From positions 1-64,000 of the forward strand of contig DASXVN010000003.1 of NCBI GenBank assembly GCA_036504235.1: a stretch of DNA of 64,000 nt, written 5' to 3'. Under the pieces are notes generated by a model, which saw only the letters and a list, made by a program, of their open reading frames with translations, searched no databases and was not told the origin of the DNA. Source of the DNA: Zipacnadum sp036504235. GTDB lineage: Bacteria > Armatimonadota > Zipacnadia > Zipacnadales > Zipacnadaceae. Below, one piece after another: positions 38,218 to 46,672 of the stretch (within the stretch, counting starts at the first letter, position 1; each line of letters opens with the position of its first letter). Both the position numbers and the translations under genes were made by a program.

Positions 38218-40155
38218 CTACCCGCCCGCCGGCGGCGCGGCCAGCAGCTTGCTCAGCAGGTCGCGCCACTCCCGGGTGCGGGTGAACAGGCGCTGGCCCG
38301 CGGGCGCATCGCCGAGCGCCGTGCCGGTGAGGGCGATCACCCGGCCCTCCCCCACCTTCCAGACAACCGCCACCGGCCGGCCCGGGCAGGTGAGCAAGGC
38401 GCGGGCTCCCGGCTTGAGGGTGAAGCGCTCCGTGGCATACTCCATGACCGCCCCGGCGGCTAGCGGCTGGCCCCCGGCAACGACCTGCACCGGCGCCGCA
38501 CCCAACGCCTCTAGCTGGCCCGGACCCTTCGCGCGGGGCACGCACGTCACCGGCAGCAGATCCGCCAGCGGACTGCCGATCAGATGGCCGCGACTATACG
38601 CCCACAGGTCGCCGCCGTAGAGCAACGTCCCCCCGTGGGTGACGAAGTCCTTGAGCATCTCCTGCCCCCCGGCCCCCAGCGCCGCCGTGTCCACGTTGAG
38701 CACCGCGATCACGTCGAAGCCCATGAGGTCCTCGTAGGAGGCCGGGAAGTAGCTGACCTGCGCCGGCCAGGTCCCCGCCGGGCTGAAGTAGGACGGCGTG
38801 ACCTGCGCCCCCCACGCCGACAGGCTCCCCGAGGGCAAGTACTCCTTCGCGAAGGGGCCCTGGCAGAGCAGCACGCGCGGGGTCGCGTTGCGGGTCTTCT
38901 CGATGCGATCCGGCTTGAGGAAGGTCACGTGGCGCTCGGGCGGCGCTAGCGCGTAGAGCGGCGACCCGTCCACCTGCCGGTTGTCGCCATACTTCGCGCC
39001 AAACCATGTCTCGAAGCTCTCATCCACCGGACCCGCGGCGGTCTGGCCCTGCACCCGGAAGCGCAAGACCACCGGCTCCGCCGGGTCGTGCGGCGCGGAG
39101 AAGCTCAGCGCCGTCGGCTGCAGACCGACCTGCGCGATCTCCTGCGCGGGCAGCGGCAGCGCCTGGCGGCCCTGACGGACCAGGATCAGCTCCGGCGTCA
39201 CGGTGACCTTGGTCAGGGGCGTGTCGGCGGCCGCGAGCTGCAGCGCCACCGTCAGATTGCCGCCCTGGTCCGCCGGCGCCACCGCGGCGACCAGCGTCCG
39301 CGAGGCGTAGTCCACGCGCGCCAGACCGGCCAGCGGGTAGAGCACGAAGTCCGTCTTCCAGGCCTTGCCGACCGGCAAGCCGACGGCGTTGTACTGCCAC
39401 TCGTTGGTGTAGTAGGCCATGCAGTTGTACAGGAACATCAGCTCGTCATAGCGCATCACGAAAGCCATGCCCAGGTGCGACTCCGCCCCCAGCACCGCCA
39501 TCCAGCCCTGCTGCGGGTCATGGACGAAACCGCTCTCCGGCTCGCCGGCGGTGAAGCTGTAGCGAATATTCAGCGGATCATACCGGGACATGCTCACGCC
39601 GCGCAGGCTGGGGCGGAAGGCCACCGGCGTCTCCGCCTTGCGCCCGCCCGGATAGAGCAGGCTCTGGCTCCAGTAGCCGGCCTGCTTACCCACCGGGCTG
39701 GCGTTCTCCATAGTGATTTCGACGTGCAGCAGCGGGCTACCGGCGGTGAGCGTCATGCGCCGGATCAGGCGGATGCCGGCCTGCGTGGTGGTGGTGCCGA
39801 CGCCCTGCGAGACGCGAGAGACCTCCAGCGTGACGGACTCGGGGCTCTGCGCAGCCACGCGGGCCTCGTAGGGGACGCTCAGGAACTCGCCCGGCCAGAT
39901 CTGCTGCCAGAAGTGGTCGCCCAGCAAGAAGCAGCCGTCGCCGACCACCTGCTGGCCGGTCGCCTTGACCAGGTAGCGATCAATCTGGCCCCCCTGCGCC
40001 GGGTTCACGCGCAATTGCAGGTAGTCATTTTCGAGCACGTACTTGCCGTCCTGCTGGGTCACGGTCACCGGCGCCGCCGGCGCGCCGGAGGCCCAGCAGG
40101 CCGCCAGCAGCGTCCCGAGAACCGGCAGAATCCAGAGTCGTCTCAGGTTCTTCAT
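38218..40155 (-). CDS. Secreted beta-sandwich protein with C-terminal amidotransferase-like domain
   Basis: This is a 645-residue protein with a signal peptide (LWILPVLGTLLAACWASGAPAA). Residues about 30-410 look like a galactose-mutarotase-type or lyase-type beta-sandwich (NDYLQLRVNPAQGGQIDRYL...YWSQSLLYPGG). Residues about 425-645 are an amidotransferase-like fold close to the PF07090 (DUF1355) type: FVTHGGTLLYGGDLWAY, GSPLADLLPVT and GEGRVIALTGTALGDAPAG. No nucleophilic Cys sits at an elbow. The gene overlaps the upstream GH30 gene by ATGA at 40152-40155, so the pair is coupled. It resembles the gene at 62151 in domain order. Confidence 0.72.
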   Translation of the reverse strand: MKNLRRLWILPVLGTLLAACWASGAPAAPVTVTQQDGKYVLENDYLQLRVNPAQGGQIDRYLVKATGQQVVGDGCFLLGDHFWQQIWPGEFLSVPYEARVAAQSPESVTLEVSRVSQGVGTTTTQAGIRLIRRMTLTAGSPLLHVEITMENASPVGKQAGYWSQSLLYPGGRKAETPVAFRPSLRGVSMSRYDPLNIRYSFTAGEPESGFVHDPQQGWMAVLGAESHLGMAFVMRYDELMFLYNCMAYYTNEWQYNAVGLPVGKAWKTDFVLYPLAGLARVDYASRTLVAAVAPADQGGNLTVALQLAAADTPLTKVTVTPELILVRQGRQALPLPAQEIAQVGLQPTALSFSAPHDPAEPVVLRFRVQGQTAAGPVDESFETWFGAKYGDNRQVDGSPLYALAPPERHVTFLKPDRIEKTRNATPRVLLCQGPFAKEYLPSGSLSAWGAQVTPSYFSPAGTWPAQVSYFPASYEDLMGFDVIAVLNVDTAALGAGGQEMLKDFVTHGGTLLYGGDLWAYSRGHLIGSPLADLLPVTCVPRAKGPGQLEALGAAPVQVVAGGQPLAAGAVMEYATERFTLKPGARALLTCPGRPVAVVWKVGEGRVIALTGTALGDAPAGQRLFTRTREWRDLLSKLLAAPPAGG

Positions 40156-41492
40156 GTGGACCTCACGAAGGTATTAATAGACGAGGGGGGCAGGCACCCG
40201 CCGACGGCGCCGGTGGCTCCCTGGAAGGCGAAGTCGCGCGCGTCGGCATGCGGGTTCTGGACCGCCACGACTACCGTGCCGTCCGGGTTTTCGAAGGCCA
40301 GGCTGTTGCCGGTCCAGGGACCCCGCAAGCAGATCCGCCGGGCGCCGGGCGCGACGAAGCGACTCAGGTGCTTCATCACATAGAACTCGGGGTTGTAGGT
40401 GACGCGCCGGGTCTCCGGGTCCACCGTAATCATCGCATTCTGCTTCCAGCCCCAGGTGCTCGTCCCTCCGGGCGGGAGCACCATGTTCCAGTAGGTATAG
40501 GCTTCCACGCCGTTGGTGAGGTAGTGCCAGAGCAGGTCGAAGGTGTGCATGGCGTGGCCCCACGAGTTGCTCCCCGAGCCGCACTCGCCCTCGCTCTGGA
40601 TCAGCCGCACCTCCGGCCAGCTCATCCGCATCCGCTGCACCTGCCCCCGGCCCGCCCACTGGAAGGACATGCCGGTGACCAAGCGCCGGCACGCTGCGTC
40701 GCTGAAGATCGTATTGCCCCAGGCGTTGTAGTCCCCGCGTTCGATGGTCCCGGCCCAGATCTCGCAGTCCAACTTCGCCCGCGAAAACCGCGGGCCGAGA
40801 TGGTCGCGGATGAAGTCCCGCATCTGCGCGCCGGTCCACAGACAGGAGGGAAATTTCTGATCCGAGTTCGGCTCGTTCTGCACGTGAATCGCCGTCACCG
40901 GCAGCCCCTCGGCGCGGTAGGCCTGGACAAAGCGCAGCAAGTAGAGGGCATAGGCCGCCAGGTTCTGGTCGGTCCCTACCAGCGTGCCGTGGTTGTAGGC
41001 CTGCGGAAATTTCATCCAGGTGGGCGGACTCCAGGGCGAGGCAAAGAGCGTGGTCTCGGGTTGGATCGCCAGCGCCGCGCGCAGGTACGGCAGCAGATGC
41101 TTCTGGTCGCGCTCGATGGAGAAGTGCTTCATGGCGAAGTCGCCGGCGGTCTCGTTGTGGCTGTACCAGCTCTCGGCGTAGTCGTTCGCCCCAATGGGGA
41201 CGCGGCAGTGGCGGAAGCGGCAACTGTCCTGCCGGGGGGCGAACAGGCTCCGCAACACCCGGTCGCGGGCGGTGGGAGTGAGCGGCTGCAGCGCCTTCCA
41301 GCCCAGCTCATTGAAACAACCGCCGAATCCGCGCCAGGTCTGGTCTCGTTCCCCGGTATCGGCCAGCCCGCCGGAGCTGCTCTCGGTCGCCGGCGCCAAG
41401 CTGGTCCAGGGCTCCCCGGCGGTCGTGCAGATCCACAGCACCGCCGGCCGCGCCTTCCGGGCGGGGGTAGTCGTTGTCGCTTTCGTCGCCAT
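40152..41492 (-). CDS. Glycoside hydrolase family 30 enzyme
   Basis: This 446-residue TIM-barrel enzyme has clear GH30 signatures: GFGGCFNELG, FASPWSPPTWMK, the acid/base HVQNEPNSD (E207) and the nucleophile LIQSEGECG (E301), with YWNMVLPPGG afterwards. The family removes beta-linked glucose, xylose or related sugars with retention. No signal peptide is visible, although most relatives are secreted; the N-terminus (MATKATTTTPARKARPAVLW) may have been replaced. The ribosome site GAGGAAAGGG lies inside the neighbouring relic at 41497-41586. The 3' end overlaps the next gene by ATGA. A second copy of its C-terminal coding sequence survives at 42968-43062. Confidence 0.9.
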   Translation of the reverse strand: MATKATTTTPARKARPAVLWICTTAGEPWTSLAPATESSSGGLADTGERDQTWRGFGGCFNELGWKALQPLTPTARDRVLRSLFAPRQDSCRFRHCRVPIGANDYAESWYSHNETAGDFAMKHFSIERDQKHLLPYLRAALAIQPETTLFASPWSPPTWMKFPQAYNHGTLVGTDQNLAAYALYLLRFVQAYRAEGLPVTAIHVQNEPNSDQKFPSCLWTGAQMRDFIRDHLGPRFSRAKLDCEIWAGTIERGDYNAWGNTIFSDAACRRLVTGMSFQWAGRGQVQRMRMSWPEVRLIQSEGECGSGSNSWGHAMHTFDLLWHYLTNGVEAYTYWNMVLPPGGTSTWGWKQNAMITVDPETRRVTYNPEFYVMKHLSRFVAPGARRICLRGPWTGNSLAFENPDGTVVVAVQNPHADARDFAFQGATGAVGGCLPPSSINTFVRST

Positions 41493-41496
41493 TGTT

Positions 41497-41586
41497 ATCC
41501 CTTTCCTCCTACGGGTTTCCCGCCAGGAGGGCTGCCATCAGCCGCGGCCGCCAGTCCAGGCCCAGGCCGCGCAGCCCCTCCGCGGG
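41497..41586 (-). pseudogene. Internally deleted stub of the 43.1-kb amidotransferase-fold gene
   Basis: On the minus strand this reads ...LRGLGLDW joined directly to LMAALLAGNP and a stop, matching the C-terminal part of the gene at 43083-44441 (LRGLGLDWAAA... and PRLMAALLAGNS). On the plus strand it aligns to 43070-43123 and to about 43311-43362, with the roughly 190 bases between them removed. The join lies in GGCCGCG, which occurs at both edges, so deletion between 7-bp repeats is likely. The stub supplies the ribosome binding site of the GH30 gene. Confidence 0.82.
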
Positions 41587-42879
41587 CTACTCGAACTGCG
41601 GCAAGTACTCCGCCTGCAAGTCGAGCATGTCGTCCAGTAGCGCGCGTGCCCCTCGTACGCTGTGCATGCACGGGTCCAGCAGCAGCGCTTGCAGCAGCAG
41701 CTTCTTCGAGCGCGTGCGATAGGCTTCGGTGAGGGTGGCAATTATGGCGCACTGGGTACGCAGGTGCGCGGCCCATCCCTCCGGCAGGGTACCAACCGCC
41801 AGTGGCTTGACGCCCGCGGAGTTCACCGTCGCCGGTACCTCCACGACGGCGTGCTCCGGCAGGTTGGTGATGAGAGAGCCGGTGTTGAGCAGGTTCACCG
41901 CCGACACCCGCACCGGCTCAGCTTGCTGCAGGGCGCAGATCACGGGCACGGCTACCTCACCGCTGGGCTGGAGCGCCTGCTCGACCGGCACCTCCCCGCA
42001 CAGGAACCCGCCCACCAGATCGGGCGACTCGGCCTCGGCCGCCGCAACCTGCTTGTTCTCCAGCCCATACTGCCATTTGCGCCCATGGAAATCCGTGCCG
42101 AAAGAGAAGTACTCCCCGATGTGGTCATCGGAGGGGTAGGAGAGCACATCGTAGATGCGCGCCATCTCCCGGTACAGGGGCGGCACCGACACCGTCTCGT
42201 CCTCCTGCACCCGGCGCAACACCTCGGGGAGAAGCTCACGGCCGGTGCACTTTTCCTTGATGCTCAGCGCGCAAAAGACGTGGTTGAGACCCGCCGAGGT
42301 GACCTCCAGGTCCTCGAGGGGCAGGCCGGTGAGCCGGCTGGCGAGCAGTTCCAGTCCGAATACCCCGTGGCATAGCCCAACCGCACGCACCTTGGTCAGG
42401 TGCAGGATTGCATGGAGCACTCGTGATTCGGGGTTGGTGAAGTTAAGGAGCAGCGCCTGCGGGCATAGCTCCTCCACGTCGCGACAAATGGGCAGCATCA
42501 GATTGAAGCTACGTAGTGCGTGGAACAAGGCCCCCGGCCCGCCGTTCTCCCCCAGGATGTGCTCCACCCCGTGAGCGTGTGGCACCCGGAAGTCCTGCTC
42601 CCACAAGGCCATGCGCCGTACCGAGACGGCGGTGATGACGTAATCGGCTCCCGGCAGGGCCTGACGCCGGTCGGTGAAGCTGGTGAGACGGGCCCGGCTC
42701 GCGGTGTGCGCCTTGAGCCGCTCAGCGAAGGCGAGCATGGTCGCCAGAGCCTCCGGGGCCGTGTCCACCAGACATATCTCCAAATCCGGCAGCCCCTGGG
42801 CCTCCTCCTGGAACAAGTCGGCAATGACGCCACGACCAAAGCTGGCGCTCCCGGCGCCGATGACGACAACCTTCATCAC
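41587..42879 (-). CDS. GH4-family NAD-dependent glycosidase (alpha-galactosidase/glucosidase-like)
   Basis: This 430-residue cytosolic enzyme begins with a Rossmann NAD-binding motif (VVVIGAGSASFG) and carries GH4 hallmarks: LLNFTNPESRVLHA, the metal-site GLCHG (C170, H171) and AGLNH (H200). GH4 enzymes use NAD and a divalent metal in a redox-assisted cleavage of alpha- or beta-glycosides. The length is typical. The start is either GTG at 42879 or the adjacent ATG at 42876; AGGAGA lies 8 or 11 bases upstream. The gene is bracketed by two stubs (41497-41586 and 42968-43062) that derive from its two next-door gene families, so it marks a duplication scar. Substrate specificity is not predictable here. 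Confidence 0.86.
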   Translation of the reverse strand: MMKVVVIGAGSASFGRGVIADLFQEEAQGLPDLEICLVDTAPEALATMLAFAERLKAHTASRARLTSFTDRRQALPGADYVITAVSVRRMALWEQDFRVPHAHGVEHILGENGGPGALFHALRSFNLMLPICRDVEELCPQALLLNFTNPESRVLHAILHLTKVRAVGLCHGVFGLELLASRLTGLPLEDLEVTSAGLNHVFCALSIKEKCTGRELLPEVLRRVQEDETVSVPPLYREMARIYDVLSYPSDDHIGEYFSFGTDFHGRKWQYGLENKQVAAAEAESPDLVGGFLCGEVPVEQALQPSGEVAVPVICALQQAEPVRVSAVNLLNTGSLITNLPEHAVVEVPATVNSAGVKPLAVGTLPEGWAAHLRTQCAIIATLTEAYRTRSKKLLLQALLLDPCMHSVRGARALLDDMLDLQAEYLPQFE

Positions 42880-42900
42880 GTATCACTTCTCCTCTAGGTA

Positions 42901-42924
42901 GGGGAGGGGCAAGGGCCCCTCTCC
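42901..42924. repeat. REP-like palindrome
   Basis: GGGGAGGGGC at 42901-42910 and GCCCCTCTCC at 42915-42924 form a 10-bp stem with one mismatch and a 4-base loop. It resembles the two longer units at 53893 and 54099 in its CCCCTCTCC core. Confidence 0.45.
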
Positions 42925-42967
42925 GGGACGCCCTGAGTCACCGTGCGCAGCGGTCGGCAGGCAGGCA

Positions 42968-43062
42968 CCACCAAGGTATTGAGGGATGAGGGGGCGCAGG
43001 TACCCGCCGACGGCGCCGGTTGCTCCCGGGAAGGCGAGATTACGCGCATCAGCATGCGGGTT
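42968..43062 (-). pseudogene. Stub of a second GH30 gene: C-terminal coding sequence only
   Basis: On the minus strand it reads NPHADARNLAFPGATGAVGG, matching the GH30 C-terminus at 40164-40256 (NPHADARDFAFQGATGAVGG). It sits behind a ribosome site and ATGs (43071 and 43065) just downstream of the amidotransferase-fold gene, exactly where a GH30 start would be expected. About 1.2 kb of GH30 coding sequence is missing. An open frame of 62 codons (43071 to 42883) remains and runs on into the palindrome at 42901. Its translation is uncertain. Confidence 0.82.
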
Positions 43063-43082
43063 CATCTTCATCCCTTTCCTCC

Positions 43083-44441
43083 CTACGAGTTTCCCGCCAG
43101 GAGGGCCGCCATCAGCCGCGGCCAGTCGGGCCACTCCCAGAAGGGTAGGCCCCGCGTCTGCGGGGGTTTCTCGCCCAGCACCGAGTTGAGGAAGACCACC
43201 ACGCGGCCCTTCCCCACCGGCGCGGCGACCACCAGCGGCACGTCGCCCGCTGCGACCAGCACCTGCGCGCCCGGCTTGAGCGTCGCTTGGTGGTAGTACT
43301 GCGTGAAGGGCGCGGCCGCCCAGTCCAGTCCCAGGCCGCGCAACGCGTCCGTCCGCGGGCTCAGTACCAGCGGCGCCGCGGGGCGGACGCGGTCGTTCGT
43401 GGTCAGCGTCACCGGCAGCAGTGGCGCCAGCACCGACTGGTCCCAGCCCCCCGCCGCCAGCCCATGGGTGTCCCCCATCAGCAGCACGCAGCCGCCGTCC
43501 TGCAGGTACGCCTTGAGCATCAGCGTGCCGACGATGGTCACCGCTTTGGTCGGCACGTTGTTGAGCACCACGGCCCGGCAGCGGTACAAGTCCTCCCACT
43601 TCCGCGGGAAAGGCTGCTTGACCCCGGCTAGCGCCGGCGGGCGCGGGTGCGTCTTCTCGTAATCGACGATCTGCGACTCGGACATCAGCGTGGGTTTGTC
43701 CCCAGTGAGCGCGGTCTGCTGCGGGTGGACGTTGAGGTACGACTCGTGCCACTCGGACCCCGCCCGCAGCGGCGCCGGGAGCTGCCCCAGCGCCGGGCGC
43801 ACGCCCCAACGCTCCATGAACAGCCCGTGCGTCTCGTGCACCGTGAAGGCCTCGGCGTTCAGCGTCAGCCCCGCGGGCTTGACCGGCAGGTTGACCTGGT
43901 CCAGTAGCTCAGCGGTGCTAAAGACGCTCTCCTGCTGCCAGGAGAGGCCGTCAAAGGTGACCGTCGTGCCCCCCTGCGTGCCGACAAACCACACGCCGAA
44001 GCCCTGCTCGCCCATGCTGACCTCCAGCGGGAAATCCTGGTAGACATTGGGCGCGGCAAAATCCGTCCCCTTGAGGAACTGCGTGACCGACTGGCCGGAC
44101 TTGAGATCGCCGCCGTAGCAGATGTAGCTTTGGATCAGCACCACGACGCTCTTGACGGTGTTGTCCGCTACCTTCATCCGCAGCGTGCCGCGGACTCTCC
44201 CCGGGAGGTACTTGTAGGCATAATAGTCCCACGCCATGGCCCCCGGGCCAGGCTGGTTGAAGTCGCTGTTGCCCGCCAGCGCGTAGCCGCTCCGGGCCTG
44301 CGGATCGGCGACCAGGAGGCCCCGGTAGATGCGGGTCGGGTTGACGAGGATCTGCTCCCCCGGCAGAGCCGGGGCCGCCGGAGCCGCGCCGGCGGGGAGC
44401 AGAGAGCCACAGAGCATTAGCGCCAGGAGCAGGGCTCGCAT
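43083..44441 (-). CDS. Secreted protein with C-terminal amidotransferase-like domain
   Basis: The ATG at 44441 starts a good signal peptide (MRALLLALMLCGSLLPAGAA) and gives 452 residues. A GTG at 44453 overlaps the previous stop as GTGA and would add four residues; its ribosome spacing is too short, so I prefer the ATG. The N-terminal half (GEQILVNPTRIYRGLLVADP...AWDYYAYKYLPG) is a beta-rich domain of unknown type. The C-terminal half is the amidotransferase-like fold with LQDGGCVLLMGDTHG, VLAPLLPVT and GKGRVVVFLNSVLGEKPP. It lies directly downstream of the TIM-barrel gene at 44450. A decayed copy of its 3' end lies at 41497-41586. Confidence 0.72.
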   Translation of the reverse strand: MRALLLALMLCGSLLPAGAAPAAPALPGEQILVNPTRIYRGLLVADPQARSGYALAGNSDFNQPGPGAMAWDYYAYKYLPGRVRGTLRMKVADNTVKSVVVLIQSYICYGGDLKSGQSVTQFLKGTDFAAPNVYQDFPLEVSMGEQGFGVWFVGTQGGTTVTFDGLSWQQESVFSTAELLDQVNLPVKPAGLTLNAEAFTVHETHGLFMERWGVRPALGQLPAPLRAGSEWHESYLNVHPQQTALTGDKPTLMSESQIVDYEKTHPRPPALAGVKQPFPRKWEDLYRCRAVVLNNVPTKAVTIVGTLMLKAYLQDGGCVLLMGDTHGLAAGGWDQSVLAPLLPVTLTTNDRVRPAAPLVLSPRTDALRGLGLDWAAAPFTQYYHQATLKPGAQVLVAAGDVPLVVAAPVGKGRVVVFLNSVLGEKPPQTRGLPFWEWPDWPRLMAALLAGNS

Positions 44442-44449
44442 GGTGGGCG

Positions 44450-46621
44450 TCACTTCCCCTCGCAGTCGAAGACGACGTTGCTCCAGCCCCAGAAAGTCGG
44501 CACCGTCACCTGCACCTGACCGTTGGCCGAGGTCGGAGTCGGCAGCACCGACCGGGTAGCCACCGGCTCGGGCGTGAGCAGGAAGGCCGTCACCTTCTCG
44601 CCCGCCGCGGGGGTCAGGGTCACGATCACGCCCGCCGCCGGAGCCTCGCAGGTGGTATCCACTACCTCCGGTCCGGTCGGCGGGTTAAAGAGGGGGACAA
44701 TCACCTGCCGGTGGCCGGGCGCCAGCCGCCGCTCGCTCACCAGCGACTGCCACCAGAGGGGGTGTGCGCTGGTCACGGTCACGGTCTTCTCCGGCGCGTC
44801 CATAAGCTGGGTCCGCCGGTCCCAGAAGTAGTAGCCATAGCGGATCATGAAGCGGTTGATATCGCCGTACGGGCTGGCAGAGGTGCCCCACGGGTGTCCG
44901 CCGACCGCGTAGCCGAGCGCGGTAGAAAGCCAGTTCCCGACCCCGTTGATGTACGTGTAGTGCCCGCCCGCCGAGCGCGTCAAGTGGGAGCCGGTGCGGA
45001 GCAGATCGATCCACTCCGGCCACCGGCGCTGCGGGCTGGTGGGCGAGTCGAAGCCGCTGCGAATGGCCTCCTCCATCATGTACGAGCCGTCGCGGCAGTA
45101 GGTCGTCCAGTCCGCGCTGGGCTTGTTGCCCAGGAGATAGACGCCCATGTTGTTGCCGACCGCGACCGGGGGATTGAGCTTGGCCAGGAAGGCCTTAACC
45201 CGGGGGAAGTGGTCCGCGGGCACGGGACCGGCGTCGTAGCGGTAGGCCTCCCACCCGTACATCGCGGCGCTGGCCTGGAGTTGCCCCAGGTGGTACTCGA
45301 AGTAGGTCTGACCGCCATTGGCGGAGCGCGCGTCGAGGTTCACGTTGATGTGGGGGTAGGTGATGTAGGCCCCCTGGTCGTTGTTCTCGAACTTCTCCAG
45401 CAACTCGGTGTTGAAGTCCGAGGAGTCGTACCACTCGGGGTGCCGGCGCATGACCTCAAAGCCCGACCAGCCGAAGGGGCTAACGTTGAGGTACGCCACC
45501 GGGGCGATGCCCGCGCTCTTCATCAGGCCATTGAGCAGGCGGATCTGCTTGCGCGACACGCTGTAGCTGGTCTGCCCGGTCATGTATGGCTCGTCGGTGG
45601 AGGCGGTCATCAGCGTCGCGTCTTCCCGCGCCCAGGCGAAGTACTCCTCGTAGGTGCAGTAGGCCGCGCGTTTTTGCTTGAGCACCTCGCGGCAGGAAGC
45701 GACGTACGCGTCCCACTTGCCCATCACCTCGCGCTGGAAGGTCTCCAGCGGCCCGGAGCCGGCCAGCCAGTACGGCCACATCCCGCCCGACTGGATAGCG
45801 CACTGAAAGGGGCTGTCGGCGACGCAGAAAACGTCGCCGCTACGGCTGTCCACCGGCTTGCCGTCGACTAGCGCCTCGGCGCGCAGCTCGTAGCCACCCT
45901 CGGCCGTCGGCACCACAAACGGCACCACACCGCGCGCCACACCGCCGGCCGGCACGGTGACGGCGACCGTCGCTCCCGGGCGAGCGGTCCCCGTGTCGTC
46001 TACGACTACCGGACGCACCTGCACCGTCTGCGGCTGAGCGCCCGAGTTGGTCAGATGCACCTGCAGCTCGCCCGGCTCGCCGTGCTTGTAGCGCAGCTTG
46101 GTCGAGAGGGCGTAGCTGATCGTCAGCGGCAGGTCGAGGCGTTCCCGGGTAATCGAGGCCGACTCGATCTGCAGCTTGCCGGCCTGATTGGTCTGCTTGG
46201 CGGCCGGCGCGTAGACCACCGCGGTCTCCACCGTCTGCTCCGGCTCCGCCTCAAACTCCAGGCGAAACTCCTGCCACTGGCCCGGCGCGGTGAAGACCGC
46301 GCCACTCAGCGAGGTCGAGGCGATTACCTCGGCCGGCCCCCCACTCGCGGGGCGGGCCGTGGCCTGCAGGCTCGCCGCGCTCGGCCCCAGCTTCTCGGTG
46401 CGCGCCCGCAAGGTCACGCGGTAGCGCCCCAGCGCTCCCGCGGGCAAGGGCGCCGCCTGCAGCACCGGCCCGGCGGCGGCCAGGTCATTCTCCAGTACCG
46501 CTCCGTTCTCCACCAAGCGGGTGCCCGGCGCCGCTTGCCACGAGTCCGCCGCGAACACCCCGCACTCACCCGCCAGTAGGCAGACCATCATCAGACCGAC
46601 CACGTACCGGAACGATTTCAT
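44450..46621 (-). CDS. Secreted TIM-barrel glycoside hydrolase-like protein, family unassigned
   Basis: This is a 723-residue protein with a signal peptide (VVGLMMVCLLAGECGVFAA) and AGGAGG six bases before the ATG. Residues about 25-270 form two beta-sandwiches (sugar-binding-like, then an Ig-like KHGEPGELQVHLTNSGAQPQ). Residues about 275-620 look like a (beta/alpha)8 barrel: APVAYLNVSPFGWSGFEVM, then HINVNLD, then GWEAYRYDAGPV, where the Asp of YRYDAG sits at the strand-4 position used as nucleophile in GH13, GH31, GH36 and GH66-type barrels. A C-terminal beta-domain follows. It is probably an alpha-glycan hydrolase or transferase, but no family signature is decisive. Confidence 0.62.
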   Translation of the reverse strand: MKSFRYVVGLMMVCLLAGECGVFAADSWQAAPGTRLVENGAVLENDLAAAGPVLQAAPLPAGALGRYRVTLRARTEKLGPSAASLQATARPASGGPAEVIASTSLSGAVFTAPGQWQEFRLEFEAEPEQTVETAVVYAPAAKQTNQAGKLQIESASITRERLDLPLTISYALSTKLRYKHGEPGELQVHLTNSGAQPQTVQVRPVVVDDTGTARPGATVAVTVPAGGVARGVVPFVVPTAEGGYELRAEALVDGKPVDSRSGDVFCVADSPFQCAIQSGGMWPYWLAGSGPLETFQREVMGKWDAYVASCREVLKQKRAAYCTYEEYFAWAREDATLMTASTDEPYMTGQTSYSVSRKQIRLLNGLMKSAGIAPVAYLNVSPFGWSGFEVMRRHPEWYDSSDFNTELLEKFENNDQGAYITYPHINVNLDARSANGGQTYFEYHLGQLQASAAMYGWEAYRYDAGPVPADHFPRVKAFLAKLNPPVAVGNNMGVYLLGNKPSADWTTYCRDGSYMMEEAIRSGFDSPTSPQRRWPEWIDLLRTGSHLTRSAGGHYTYINGVGNWLSTALGYAVGGHPWGTSASPYGDINRFMIRYGYYFWDRRTQLMDAPEKTVTVTSAHPLWWQSLVSERRLAPGHRQVIVPLFNPPTGPEVVDTTCEAPAAGVIVTLTPAAGEKVTAFLLTPEPVATRSVLPTPTSANGQVQVTVPTFWGWSNVVFDCEGK

Positions 46622-46672
46622 CTTAGTCCTCCTGGCGGGTGGCAGCAGCGGATTGGGGGGCGCAGCGAGTCT

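Noticed and set aside
39088..40383. 431-codon rightward open frame opposite the 38.2-kb gene and GH30
   Set aside because: It is antisense to two genes with clear domain motifs and has an Arg/His/Gln-rich shadow composition.
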